64,000 bases of DNA from Sphingomonas sp. (GTDB lineage: Bacteria; Pseudomonadota; Alphaproteobacteria; Sphingomonadales; Sphingomonadaceae), in the NCBI RefSeq assembly GCF_017304615.1, contig NZ_JAFKLZ010000003.1, forward strand, positions 186,001-250,000. Direction: 5' to 3'. Under the pieces are notes generated by a model, which saw only the letters and a list, made by a program, of their open reading frames with translations, searched no databases and was not told where the DNA came from. Every line of letters begins with the position of its first letter. Within the stretch, counting starts at the first letter, position 1. Below, one piece after another: positions 1 to 6,663 of the stretch. Position numbers and translations under genes: made by a program.

Positions 1-2
1 CG

Positions 3-605
3 CGCTGGCTCGAACGCCAGCTCAACGACCCCTATGTGAAGCGCGCGAAAGCGGAAGGCTATCGCAGCCGCGCCGCCTACAAGCTGATCGAGCTGGACGA
101 GAAATTCGCGTTCCTGAAAGGCGTCAAGCGCGTGGTCGATCTCGGCCTCGCGCCCGGCGGGTGGAGCCAGGTCGTGCGCAAGGTATCGCCCAAGGCGGCG
201 ATCGTGGGGATCGACCTGTTGCCGGTCGACCCGATCGACGGCGTCACGATCCTGCAGATGGATTTCATGGACGACGCCGCGCCCGACCGGCTGATGGCGG
301 AACTGGGCGGCGCGCCCGACCTCGTCATGTCGGACATGGCGGCCAACACGGTCGGCCATCCGCAGACCGATGCGCTTCGCACGATGGCGCTGGTCGAAAC
401 CGCGCTGGCGTTCGCGATCGACGTGCTGCAGCCGGGCGGGACTTTCGTGTCGAAGGTGTTCGCCGGGGGCGCGGATTCGGCGCTGGTCGCCGAAATGAAG
501 CGCAACTTCGCGACCGTGAAGCACGCCAAGCCCCCCGCCAGCCGCAAGGGGAGCGTGGAATGGTTCGTCGTGGCGCAAGGATTCAAGGGCCGAGCCGTAG
601 AATAA
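3..605 (+). CDS. rlmE: 23S rRNA (uridine-2'-O)-methyltransferase, 5' end outside window
   Basis: RlmE (FtsJ/RrmJ) 2'-O-methylates U2552 in the A-loop of 23S rRNA late in 50S assembly, using SAM. The reading frame is open from the left edge, so the true start lies upstream; about 200 residues are visible of a family usually 205-230 long. The SAM motif reads [12 protein letters not shown]. The family's K-D-K-E catalytic set is present: K in SRAAYKL, D in SDMAAN, K in VSKVFAG, and E in EWFVV near the C terminus. No fusion or damage is seen. The next gene on this strand starts 225 bases downstream, so no operon partner is visible here. Confidence 0.95.
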   Translation, partial: RWLERQLNDPYVKRAKAEGYRSRAAYKLIELDEKFAFLKGVKRVVDLGLAPGGWSQVVRKVSPKAAIVGIDLLPVDPIDGVTILQMDFMDDAAPDRLMAELGGAPDLVMSDMAANTVGHPQTDALRTMALVETALAFAIDVLQPGGTFVSKVFAGGADSALVAEMKRNFATVKHAKPPASRKGSVEWFVVAQGFKGRAVE

Positions 606-830
606 TGAACCACGTTCGCGCCCGGCGACGCAGTTACCGCCAAAGCGTCGCCCCGAAACAACACTATAGCCGTCAAATTGCCGCCGATCCCAAAGTGGGT
701 CTTTCGCAATGCGCCCAAAACCGCGTAAGGCCTTGTTAGCTGTTTTCGCGTTTATGCGCTCGGCGGTGCCGTGTATCGTGCTTCGGCAGTGGCGTCGCTT
801 TCGCGATCGGTGGGCGTTTGGGGAGTGTTT

Positions 831-1205
831 ATGCGGCAAGTGCGATTGACGGCAGCGATGCTCGCACTTCTGACCGTGCTGATTGCGATCCTGTTCTGGT
901 TTCTTCCCGATGTCAGCGTCGAAACCGTCCTTTGCACGGCGATCGCGGCGGGATGCCTGGCGATTATCGTCCCGTTCGAAGCGCGCGAGCCGCCCGCCCG
1001 CAAACGCGTCCTGGCTGCGTGTGTCGTCTATGTCGGGCTGATCGGCGGCGCGCTGGCGTTCGCGTTGCAGGGGATCGCCGATCATGTGGCGCCGATGGGT
1101 GCGCTCGTGGCGCTGGCGGCGGCCGGACTGGCCCTGGTGTTATGGTCGTTCGGGATCCGGAACCGCGTGTCGCGGCCGCAGTGGCGCGATTATTACGATC
1201 GGTAG
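831..1205 (+). CDS. Small hypothetical inner-membrane protein (four predicted TM segments)
   Basis: A 124-residue protein that is almost entirely hydrophobic. Likely membrane spans lie at about residues 7-27, 31-47, 58-80 and 86-106, and the short polar tail ends RPQWRDYYDR. I recognise no family or catalytic motif. The ATG at 831 was chosen because the 20 codons upstream, back to a GTG at 771, are polar and unlike a membrane-protein N terminus. It stands alone between rlmE and the convergent rpoZ, and the hairpin at 1214-1236 follows its stop by a few bases. The function is unknown; four-helix small membrane proteins like this are common in sphingomonads. Confidence 0.6.
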   Translation: MRQVRLTAAMLALLTVLIAILFWFLPDVSVETVLCTAIAAGCLAIIVPFEAREPPARKRVLAACVVYVGLIGGALAFALQGIADHVAPMGALVALAAAGLALVLWSFGIRNRVSRPQWRDYYDR

Positions 1206-1209
1206 ATAG

Positions 1210-1236
1210 AAAAACGACGCGGCTAAGCCGCGTCGT
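1210..1236 (-). terminator. Intrinsic terminator, rpoZ side
   Basis: Perfect 10-bp stem (1214-1223 with 1227-1236) around a 3-nt loop. On the minus strand it is followed by TTTT (1213-1210), so it is oriented to stop rpoZ transcripts. It may also serve the convergent membrane-protein gene ending at 1205, although no T-run follows on that side. Confidence 0.7.
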
Positions 1237-1285
1237 GGTCGTCGGTCGGGCCTTGCGGCCCGCCGTCCGGGCTAAGGCCGGGACA

Positions 1286-1307
1286 CGGATTAGCTCACGC
1301 TAATCCG
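1286..1307. repeat. GATTAGC-type palindrome behind rpoZ
   Basis: Hairpin with 9-bp arms (cggattagc / gctaatccg) and loop tcac, six bases past the rpoZ stop. Outer pairing of gctaagg (1271-1277) with ccttagc (1311-1317) could extend it. Near-identical hairpins occur at 16743-16762 and 16562-16584 beside fdxA, which suggests a small repeat family that may form or protect mRNA 3' ends. Confidence 0.5.
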
Positions 1308-1312
1308 CTGCC

Positions 1313-1657
1313 TTAGCCGTCGTAGTCCCCGCCCAGGTTCTGGTTGCGCGGCGGCGCGGCGGCGGTCAGGCGCAGCGCCTCGGCCGACTGCGACAGCGAA
1401 CCGACTTCGTCCGGTGTGTCGTCGTCGTCCATCTGGACCTTCTGCATGCCGCTGACGACCGCATCGTGCAGGTCTTCGGGACGGACCGTCTCGTCGGCGA
1501 TCTCGCGGAGGGCAACGACCGGGTTTTTGTCGCGATCGCGATCGATCGTCAGTTCGGCGCCGCCCGAGATCTGACGGGCGCGCTGCGCCGCGAGCAGCAC
1601 CAGATCGAAACGGTTGGAAACCTTGTCGACGCAATCTTCGACGGTGACGCGCGCCAT
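1313..1657 (-). CDS. rpoZ: DNA-directed RNA polymerase omega subunit
   Basis: Omega is the small RNA polymerase subunit that helps fold and recruit beta' and, in many proteobacteria, contributes to a ppGpp site. The 114-residue product begins [13 protein letters not shown] and continues [17 protein letters not shown], the conserved omega core, followed by the usual acidic variable tail. The length is typical for alphaproteobacteria. The start at 1657 is supported by an AAGGAAAG ribosome-binding site about 7 bases upstream on the minus strand. The gene is single here; the stringent-response gene (rel/spoT) that often follows it elsewhere is absent, and a terminator closes the unit. Confidence 0.97.
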   Translation of the reverse strand: MARVTVEDCVDKVSNRFDLVLLAAQRARQISGGAELTIDRDRDKNPVVALREIADETVRPEDLHDAVVSGMQKVQMDDDDTPDEVGSLSQSAEALRLTAAAPPRNQNLGGDYDG

Positions 1658-1752
1658 GAAACGCTTTCCTTCGTGAAAAACCGGAATATGGGAAGGAGCG
1701 CGCCCTAAGGCAACGGGCCTGTCCGAGTCAAGAAAATCGCGGAGGTAGCCGC

Positions 1753-1872
1753 ATGGCCGAACTCAAAAGCCAGATCGACAAGTTTGACCTTGGAACGGAC
1801 GACGACGAAGCCCGGTTCGATGACAGGCTGTGTAAGATCGTGAAGCATAAGCCGGTGGAGCAGCCCGAATGA
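1753..1872 (+). CDS. Tiny hypothetical protein 1 of a coupled trio (39 aa)
   Basis: ATG at 1753, preceded by a strong GGAGG at 1741-1745, opens a 39-residue acidic reading frame starting [11 protein letters not shown] and ending HKPVEQPE. Its stop overlaps the next start (ATGA at 1869-1872), a typical translational-coupling junction. No family is recognised. The last eight residues closely match the end of the next protein (HKPVEKPE), and 15 bases (1846-1860) recur exactly at 2040-2054, so the two genes share a duplicated 3' end. Support for its being real rests on the SD sequence, the coupling and the shared tail. Confidence 0.5.
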   Translation: MAELKSQIDKFDLGTDDDEARFDDRLCKIVKHKPVEQPE

Positions 1873-2066
1873 CGATACTCGCGCGCATCGCGGATTGGCT
1901 GCGTGGGTCAGAGCGCGGCGAATGGCCAGACGGCTATAACGGGCTGACAGGTTCAGAAAAGTTCGAGGCCCTAACCGGGGGCGGAACCTACAGCCGTGCC
2001 CGCAAGATAATGGACGAGGTTGAAGCCGAGTGCGCGGATCATAAGCCGGTGGAGAAGCCGGAGTGA
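1869..2066 (+). CDS. Small hypothetical protein 2 of a coupled trio (65 aa)
   Basis: A 65-residue soluble protein starting [13 protein letters not shown] and ending DHKPVEKPE. Its ATG overlaps the stop of the 1753-1872 gene, and its own stop overlaps a GTG that opens the next gene (GTGA at 2063-2066), so the three genes look translationally coupled. The middle is rich in Gly, Ser and Thr, and the C-terminal half is charged and probably helical. No known domain is recognised. Its C-terminal end duplicates that of the preceding gene. Codon use is less strictly G/C-ending than in neighbours such as rpoZ, hinting at foreign or fast-evolving sequence. Confidence 0.55.
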   Translation: MTILARIADWLRGSERGEWPDGYNGLTGSEKFEALTGGGTYSRARKIMDEVEAECADHKPVEKPE

Positions 2067-2266
2067 AGGACGGCGAAAGCTTCACACAGATAATCGTATC
2101 GCAGCTCGGAGCGCCGCGAGATTACACGTCGGAAATCATAGGCGGCGCAATCGTCCTGCTTGTCCTGTTGGCCTACGTTGCCTTCGAATACAGCTTGGTC
2201 GTCGCGCTTCGCAAACTGTGGCGAATTATCACGACCGGATCGGCGAAAAGGAACGATCAGCCTTAG
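2063..2266 (+). CDS. Small single-span membrane protein 3 of a coupled trio (67 aa)
   Basis: GTG start coupled by a 4-base overlap to the gene before it. The 67-residue product has a polar N terminus (MKDGESFTQIIVSQ), one strongly hydrophobic segment at about residues 27-46, and a basic juxtamembrane tail containing RKLWR. That layout suggests a bitopic inner-membrane protein with its C terminus in the cytoplasm. No family is recognised. With its two soluble partners it could be a small envelope or stress module, or a phage-derived cassette; the sequence does not decide between these. Confidence 0.5.
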   Translation: MKDGESFTQIIVSQLGAPRDYTSEIIGGAIVLLVLLAYVAFEYSLVVALRKLWRIITTGSAKRNDQP

Positions 2267-2342
2267 CGGGTTTGTCAAATACCCAATCGCCAAGAAAATC
2301 GCGCCGCTTGCCCCGCCGCCTCCGTCCCGCGATAGAGAGGGG

Positions 2343-3506
2343 ATGCCGGGCGAACCCAGTTTCACGATTGGCGACGACACGCTCCGGCTGATTACCGAGG
2401 GGCCCGAGCGCCTGACGGCCTTGCTCGATCTGATCGACGGCGCGACGCGGTCGTTGCGCATCCTCTATTACATCTATGTCGACGACGATGCCGGGGCAAA
2501 GGTGCGCAGCAGCCTGATCGCGGCGGTGCGGCGCGGCGTTCAGGTCAAGCTGATCGTCGACGGGCTGGGCAGCGAGCATGCCGAGAACCACCGCTTTTTC
2601 GATCCGCTGAAGGACGCCGGGGTCGACGTCTGCCGCTTCGTGCCGCGCTGGGGACGCCGCTACCTGTTGCGCAACCACCAGAAGCTTGCCTTGGCCGATG
2701 AAAGCCGCGTTATCATCGGCGGGTTCAACATCCAGGATTCGTATTTCGGCACCGCCGAGGATCAGGCGTGGCGCGACCTGGGATTTTATGTCGAGGGTCC
2801 GGCGGCGGCACATCTGACCGGCTATTTCGATGCGCTCGCCGTGTGGGCGCAGGACGAGCACCCGCCGCTTCGTTCGCTTCGCGTCCTGCTGTCGAAATGG
2901 AGCGAACCGACGGGCACGCGGCGCTGGCTGTTCGGCGGCCCGACGCGCAGGCTGTCGCCCTGGGCGCGGGCGATCCGCAAGGATTTGAAGAAGGCGCGGC
3001 GCGCCGACCTGATCAGCGCCTATTTCGCGCCGAGTCCCGGGATGCTGCGCCGGCTCGACCGGATCGGCGAACGCGGGCGGGCGCGGATCGTGCTGGCGTC
3101 GAAGAACGACCATGGCGCCGCGATCTGGGCATCGCGCTTCACTTATGCCGGACTACTCAGGAAAGGCGTGGAGATATTCGAATATCAGCCCACCAAGCTC
3201 CACACCAAGCTCTTCCTGATCGACGACATCGTCTATATCGGATCCGCGAATTACGACATTCGTAGCCTCTACCTGAATCTGGAGCTGATGCTCCGGATCG
3301 AGGACGAGGCGTTCGCGGCACATGTCCGCGGCTATATCGAGGGCGAAATCGCCAACTCCGAACGGATCACCCCGGCGATCTACAAGGCGCGCACCAGCCT
3401 ATGGATGCGCGTCAAGCAAGCCGCGGCGTTCTTCGTGATGACAGTGCTGGACTATAACGTGACTAGGCGGCTCAATTTCGGCCGCGAGCGGCTCAAGCGG
3501 CCTTAG
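2343..3506 (+). CDS. Phospholipase D-like / cardiolipin-synthase-type protein
   Basis: A 387-residue member of the PLD superfamily with two HKD motifs: HQKLALAD in the first half and HTKLFLID in the second, each followed by the usual hydrophobic strand and Gly/Asn turn (IGGFN, IGSAN). Two HKD motifs form one active site that transfers phosphatidyl groups (cardiolipin synthesis) or hydrolyses phosphodiesters. There are no N-terminal membrane spans, unlike ClsA, so it resembles ClsB/ClsC-type enzymes. ATG 2343 was chosen because the open frame reaches further upstream only by overlapping the coupled small gene; the SD (GAGAGGGG) is close to this ATG. It converges with, and overlaps by 14 bases, a PmtA-like methyltransferase gene. 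Confidence 0.8.
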   Translation: MPGEPSFTIGDDTLRLITEGPERLTALLDLIDGATRSLRILYYIYVDDDAGAKVRSSLIAAVRRGVQVKLIVDGLGSEHAENHRFFDPLKDAGVDVCRFVPRWGRRYLLRNHQKLALADESRVIIGGFNIQDSYFGTAEDQAWRDLGFYVEGPAAAHLTGYFDALAVWAQDEHPPLRSLRVLLSKWSEPTGTRRWLFGGPTRRLSPWARAIRKDLKKARRADLISAYFAPSPGMLRRLDRIGERGRARIVLASKNDHGAAIWASRFTYAGLLRKGVEIFEYQPTKLHTKLFLIDDIVYIGSANYDIRSLYLNLELMLRIEDEAFAAHVRGYIEGEIANSERITPAIYKARTSLWMRVKQAAAFFVMTVLDYNVTRRLNFGRERLKRP

Positions 3507-4128
3507 CCTCTTCCTTGTCCTTCCACGCCCAGAAATTGTGGCTGGGCGGGATGGCGATCCATTCGATCGAATAGTCGATGTTCGACCAGTGCGGCTCCAG
3601 GAAGTCGCGTACCTTGGGGCGGAACTGATAGACCAGGAACGCGCCGCCCGGCCTCAGCACGCGATGCGTCGCGGCGGCGATGGCGGGCGCCACGCCCTTG
3701 GGCAGCGTCGAGAAGGGGAGGCCAGACAGGACGTAATCGGCGTTCTCGAAACCGTGGTCGGCGACGATCTTTTCGACGTCTTCGGCCGAACCGAGCACCG
3801 GAATGAACCGCGAATCGGTGAACTTGATGCTGAGATAGTCGATGAAGTCGGGATTGGTGTCGATCGCGATATAAGTGCCGTCGGCGGGCAGGCGATCGAG
3901 GATGTTCTGCGTATAGGTGCCGACGCCGGGGCCGTATTCGACGAACAGCTTGGTGTTCGCCCAATCGACGCGCTTGAGCATGGTGTTCTGCAGCGTCTTG
4001 GTCGATGCGATCACCGACCCGACCATCACCGGGCGCTTGAGGAAGCCACCGAGAAACATCGCCCATGGGCTGGGGAGCTTGCGCGCGCGCGTCTCCGCAT
4101 GGTCGAGGGCGAAGCGGTGTTGGGCCAT
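3493..4128 (-). CDS. SAM-dependent methyltransferase, PmtA-like (possible phospholipid N-methyltransferase)
   Basis: A 211-residue class I methyltransferase. Motif I is VEYGPGVGTYT, an acidic residue ends strand 2 (IAIDTNPDF), and a post-motif LRPGGAFLVYQF is present. The pattern and length fit the PmtA-like group (COG3963) that methylates phosphatidylethanolamine towards phosphatidylcholine; substrate assignment is inference only. The start at 4128 is set by AAGGAAG about 4 bases upstream; an in-frame ATG 13 codons further up lacks such a site. The 3' end overlaps the convergent PLD-type gene, so two candidate lipid-modifying genes face each other. Confidence 0.7.
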   Translation of the reverse strand: MAQHRFALDHAETRARKLPSPWAMFLGGFLKRPVMVGSVIASTKTLQNTMLKRVDWANTKLFVEYGPGVGTYTQNILDRLPADGTYIAIDTNPDFIDYLSIKFTDSRFIPVLGSAEDVEKIVADHGFENADYVLSGLPFSTLPKGVAPAIAAATHRVLRPGGAFLVYQFRPKVRDFLEPHWSNIDYSIEWIAIPPSHNFWAWKDKEEAKAA

Positions 4129-4241
4129 GGTCTTCCTTAGCAATTGTCGAGGTGCGACCGGGCGCACGCCGATCCCCCTCTCGCAAAGCTGAAAGGTTCG
4201 ATCAAGCCTTTAGGGCGCATCGGCGGGTTGCGCGGAGGCGA

Positions 4242-4586
4242 ATGCGCGTCCATCCGCAGGCGATGACCAAGCGAGCGGCAGGCGAAATCGCGGTGATCTT
4301 CGTGTCGCGGATCACCGGCGCCGATCCCGACGGCTATGCGGCCGCGGCGGCGGCGATGGAAGTGCTCGCCGCCGGGCAGCCCGGCTATCGCGGCATCGAC
4401 AGCGCAAGGGGCGGGGACGGGCTGGGCATTACCATCTCCTATTGGGCGGACGAGGCGGCGGCAGTCGCGTGGCGCGGGCACGCGGAGCACACCGAAATCC
4501 GCGAGCGAGGGCGGGGCGTCTGGTACGAATCCTATTCGGTCCACGTCGCCGAAATCGTCCGCAGCTACGACTGGACCAGGCCATGA
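4242..4586 (+). CDS. ABM-domain (antibiotic biosynthesis monooxygenase-like) protein
   Basis: A 114-residue protein with the small ferredoxin-like ABM fold signature: a first strand IAVIFVSRITG, a central GYRGIDSARG strand-turn and the aromatic YWADEAAAVAWRGHAEH helix typical of YgiN/YdhR relatives. These proteins act as cofactor-free monooxygenases, heme-degrading enzymes or simple dimeric binders, and the role here is not predictable. ATG 4242 follows GGAGG by only 3-4 bases; ATG 4263 is an alternative that would shorten the protein by 7 residues. The stop overlaps the next gene's start (ATGA), so it is coupled to the MFS transporter. Confidence 0.7.
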   Translation: MRVHPQAMTKRAAGEIAVIFVSRITGADPDGYAAAAAAMEVLAAGQPGYRGIDSARGGDGLGITISYWADEAAAVAWRGHAEHTEIRERGRGVWYESYSVHVAEIVRSYDWTRP

Positions 4587-5881
4587 GCCGGCGCTTCGAT
4601 CGCGATTTCACGATCCTGTTCATCGTCATGCTGACGATCGCGGCGGGCAATACCGCGCTGCAATCGGTGCTCCCCGCGATCGGGCGTTCGCTCCACGTCC
4701 GCGACAATGCGGTCGCGGCGGCGTTCTCGGTGTCGGCGCTGCTCTGGGTGCTGGCCGCGCCGTTCTGGGCCAATCGATCGGACCGGCAGGGGCGCCGGAC
4801 GATGATCCTGCTCGGTCTCGGCGGCTTCGCGGTATCGCTGTCGCTATGCGGCGCGTTCCTGCTCGCCGGAATCAACGGCTGGATCGGCGGGACGGCGGCC
4901 TTCCTGCTCTTTATCCTGGGGCGGCTGATCTACGGCAGCCTCGGCGCGGCGGCGCCGCCTGCGATTCAGGCGATCGTCGCGGGCCGCACCACGCGCGATG
5001 AACGCACCAAGGCGCTGACGTTGCTTGGCTCGGCGTTCGGCCTCGGCACGATCCTCGGCCCGGCGGTTGCGCCCTACCTGTTGTTGGGCAGTATCGGCGC
5101 GGTGACGATCGGGCTGTCGGGGCCGGCGTTCCTGTTCGCACTGTTCGGGCTGGCCATGTTCGTCGTGGTGCGACGAATGCTGCCCGACGATCGGACCGAA
5201 GCGTTGCTGGACGAACCCGGCAGCCACGGGGCGGCCAACGCATATCCGTCGATCGGTGGTCAGTCTTCGGGGGCGAGCATCACCGCCGCCACGGCCCCGC
5301 GCAGCGAACACATCGCGATGTTCGACCCGCGCGTGCGACCCTGGATGATCGCGGGTCTGGTGTTCGGCCATGCCCAGGCGATGACCGGTCAGGCGATCGG
5401 CTTCCTGGTGATCGACCGCCTGGCGCTGCCCCCGACGGAGGCGCTGGAGCCGACCGGCATCGTGCTGATGATGGGCGCTGGCGCGGCGTTATTAGTGCAA
5501 TGGGGCCTGATCCCGATCCTCAACATGCAACCGCGGGCGATGATGCTGGTCGGGCTGGCGATCGGTGCGGCCGGATGTGCGCTGACCGGTATCGCGACAT
5601 CGCTTTACGGCATCGCCACAGCCTACGCGCTCGCCAGCATCGGGTTCGGCTTTACGCGTCCCGCCTTCACCGCGGGATCGAGTCTGGCGGTCGGGTCGGA
5701 GGCGCAGGGATCGGTGGCGGGCAAGGTCACGAGCGTCAACGGCGCGAGCTTCGTGCTCGGCCCGTCGATCGGCGTCGGGCTGTACGAGGCGCAGCATTCG
5801 CTGCCCTATCTGACTGCGGGTGCGGCGTGCCTGGTGCTGGTCGGCTATTGCGCGGTCGCGTTGAAACCCGCGCGGGGCTGA
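4583..5881 (+). CDS. MFS transporter (TetA/multidrug exporter-like)
   Basis: A 432-residue, 12-span major facilitator. The loop 2-3 signature is NRSDRQGRR (motif A), and the conserved glycine-rich span-5 stretch LGSAFGLGTILGPAV resembles the antiporter motif C of drug exporters. The central loop after span 6 is unusually long (about residues 195-245, Ser/Ala/Pro rich). It overlaps the ABM-domain gene by 4 bases, so the two are expected to be co-expressed; an ABM enzyme plus an exporter suggests handling of a small quinone-like or aromatic compound, but that is inference. The convergent gene begins 3 bases after its stop. Confidence 0.85.
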   Translation: MSRRFDRDFTILFIVMLTIAAGNTALQSVLPAIGRSLHVRDNAVAAAFSVSALLWVLAAPFWANRSDRQGRRTMILLGLGGFAVSLSLCGAFLLAGINGWIGGTAAFLLFILGRLIYGSLGAAAPPAIQAIVAGRTTRDERTKALTLLGSAFGLGTILGPAVAPYLLLGSIGAVTIGLSGPAFLFALFGLAMFVVVRRMLPDDRTEALLDEPGSHGAANAYPSIGGQSSGASITAATAPRSEHIAMFDPRVRPWMIAGLVFGHAQAMTGQAIGFLVIDRLALPPTEALEPTGIVLMMGAGAALLVQWGLIPILNMQPRAMMLVGLAIGAAGCALTGIATSLYGIATAYALASIGFGFTRPAFTAGSSLAVGSEAQGSVAGKVTSVNGASFVLGPSIGVGLYEAQHSLPYLTAGAACLVLVGYCAVALKPARG

Positions 5882-5884
5882 CCC

Positions 5885-6622
5885 TCAGCGGATGTCCTTA
5901 TAGCCCTTCGTCACGGGCTTGCCGCTGAACAGGATCGAGAAATAGTTGATGAAGTAGATGCTCGCCATCTTGACGAACCCCTGCTTCTGCATCCGCCGTG
6001 CGGAGGTGGGCATCACGAAGCCGGGGCAGAACAGGACCTTGCCGAACTTCTTGGCGCGTTTGCCGATATCGACGTCCTCGCCATAGAATTCGATCTTCTC
6101 GTCAAACCCGCCCATCTTCTCCAGCACGTCGCGGCGGATCGCGAAATTCCCGCCGACCATCATGTGCCCGGTGACGCCGTATAGCGGGCGAGCAGCGACG
6201 AACCATCCGGTCGAAATCCTGTTACGGATGCCGCTCAGGTCATAAAAGCTGTAGGGGCCGGACAGGCAGGCGAGCCCGGGGTCCTTGCCGAACTGGTCCC
6301 AGATCTGGTCGATCCAGCCCGCAGGCGGGTGCGTATCCGCGTCGACATAAGCGAGGATGTCGCCAGTCGACACCACGAAGCCGCGCTGGCGCGCGCGCGT
6401 GATGCCCTTGGCTGGCTCGAACACGTATTTTACCGCCGGATAGCGTTCGACCACCGCCTTCGTGCCGTCGGTGCTATTATTGTCCACAACGACGATCTCC
6501 GTTGCGTACGGCGCGACGTTCGCCATCACGGCATCGAGGCACGCGGGCAGATAGGCTTCCTCGTTGTAGGCGGGGATAACGAGGCTGATCGTCGGCCTTC
6601 GCGCTTCGGTAGCGGCGGTCAT
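5885..6622 (-). CDS. Family 2 glycosyltransferase
   Basis: A 245-residue GT-A fold glycosyltransferase. The N-terminal nucleotide-binding strand is ISLVIPAYNEE, the first acidic motif is VVVDNNSTDGT and the metal-binding DxD-type motif is AYVDADTH. A later EDVDIG matches the catalytic-base ED motif. There is no obvious membrane span until a weak C-terminal hydrophobic stretch (MASIYFINYFSILFSG), so it may be peripheral. Such short GT2 enzymes add sugars to lipid carriers or envelope glycans; acceptor and donor are unknown. It lies 41 bases downstream of the CDC48-type ATPase on the same strand and could share its transcript. Confidence 0.85.
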   Translation of the reverse strand: MTAATEARRPTISLVIPAYNEEAYLPACLDAVMANVAPYATEIVVVDNNSTDGTKAVVERYPAVKYVFEPAKGITRARQRGFVVSTGDILAYVDADTHPPAGWIDQIWDQFGKDPGLACLSGPYSFYDLSGIRNRISTGWFVAARPLYGVTGHMMVGGNFAIRRDVLEKMGGFDEKIEFYGEDVDIGKRAKKFGKVLFCPGFVMPTSARRMQKQGFVKMASIYFINYFSILFSGKPVTKGYKDIR

Positions 6623-6663
6623 CCGGCGGCTACTGCCTTACTATCCCTCGCCTGACCAGACTT

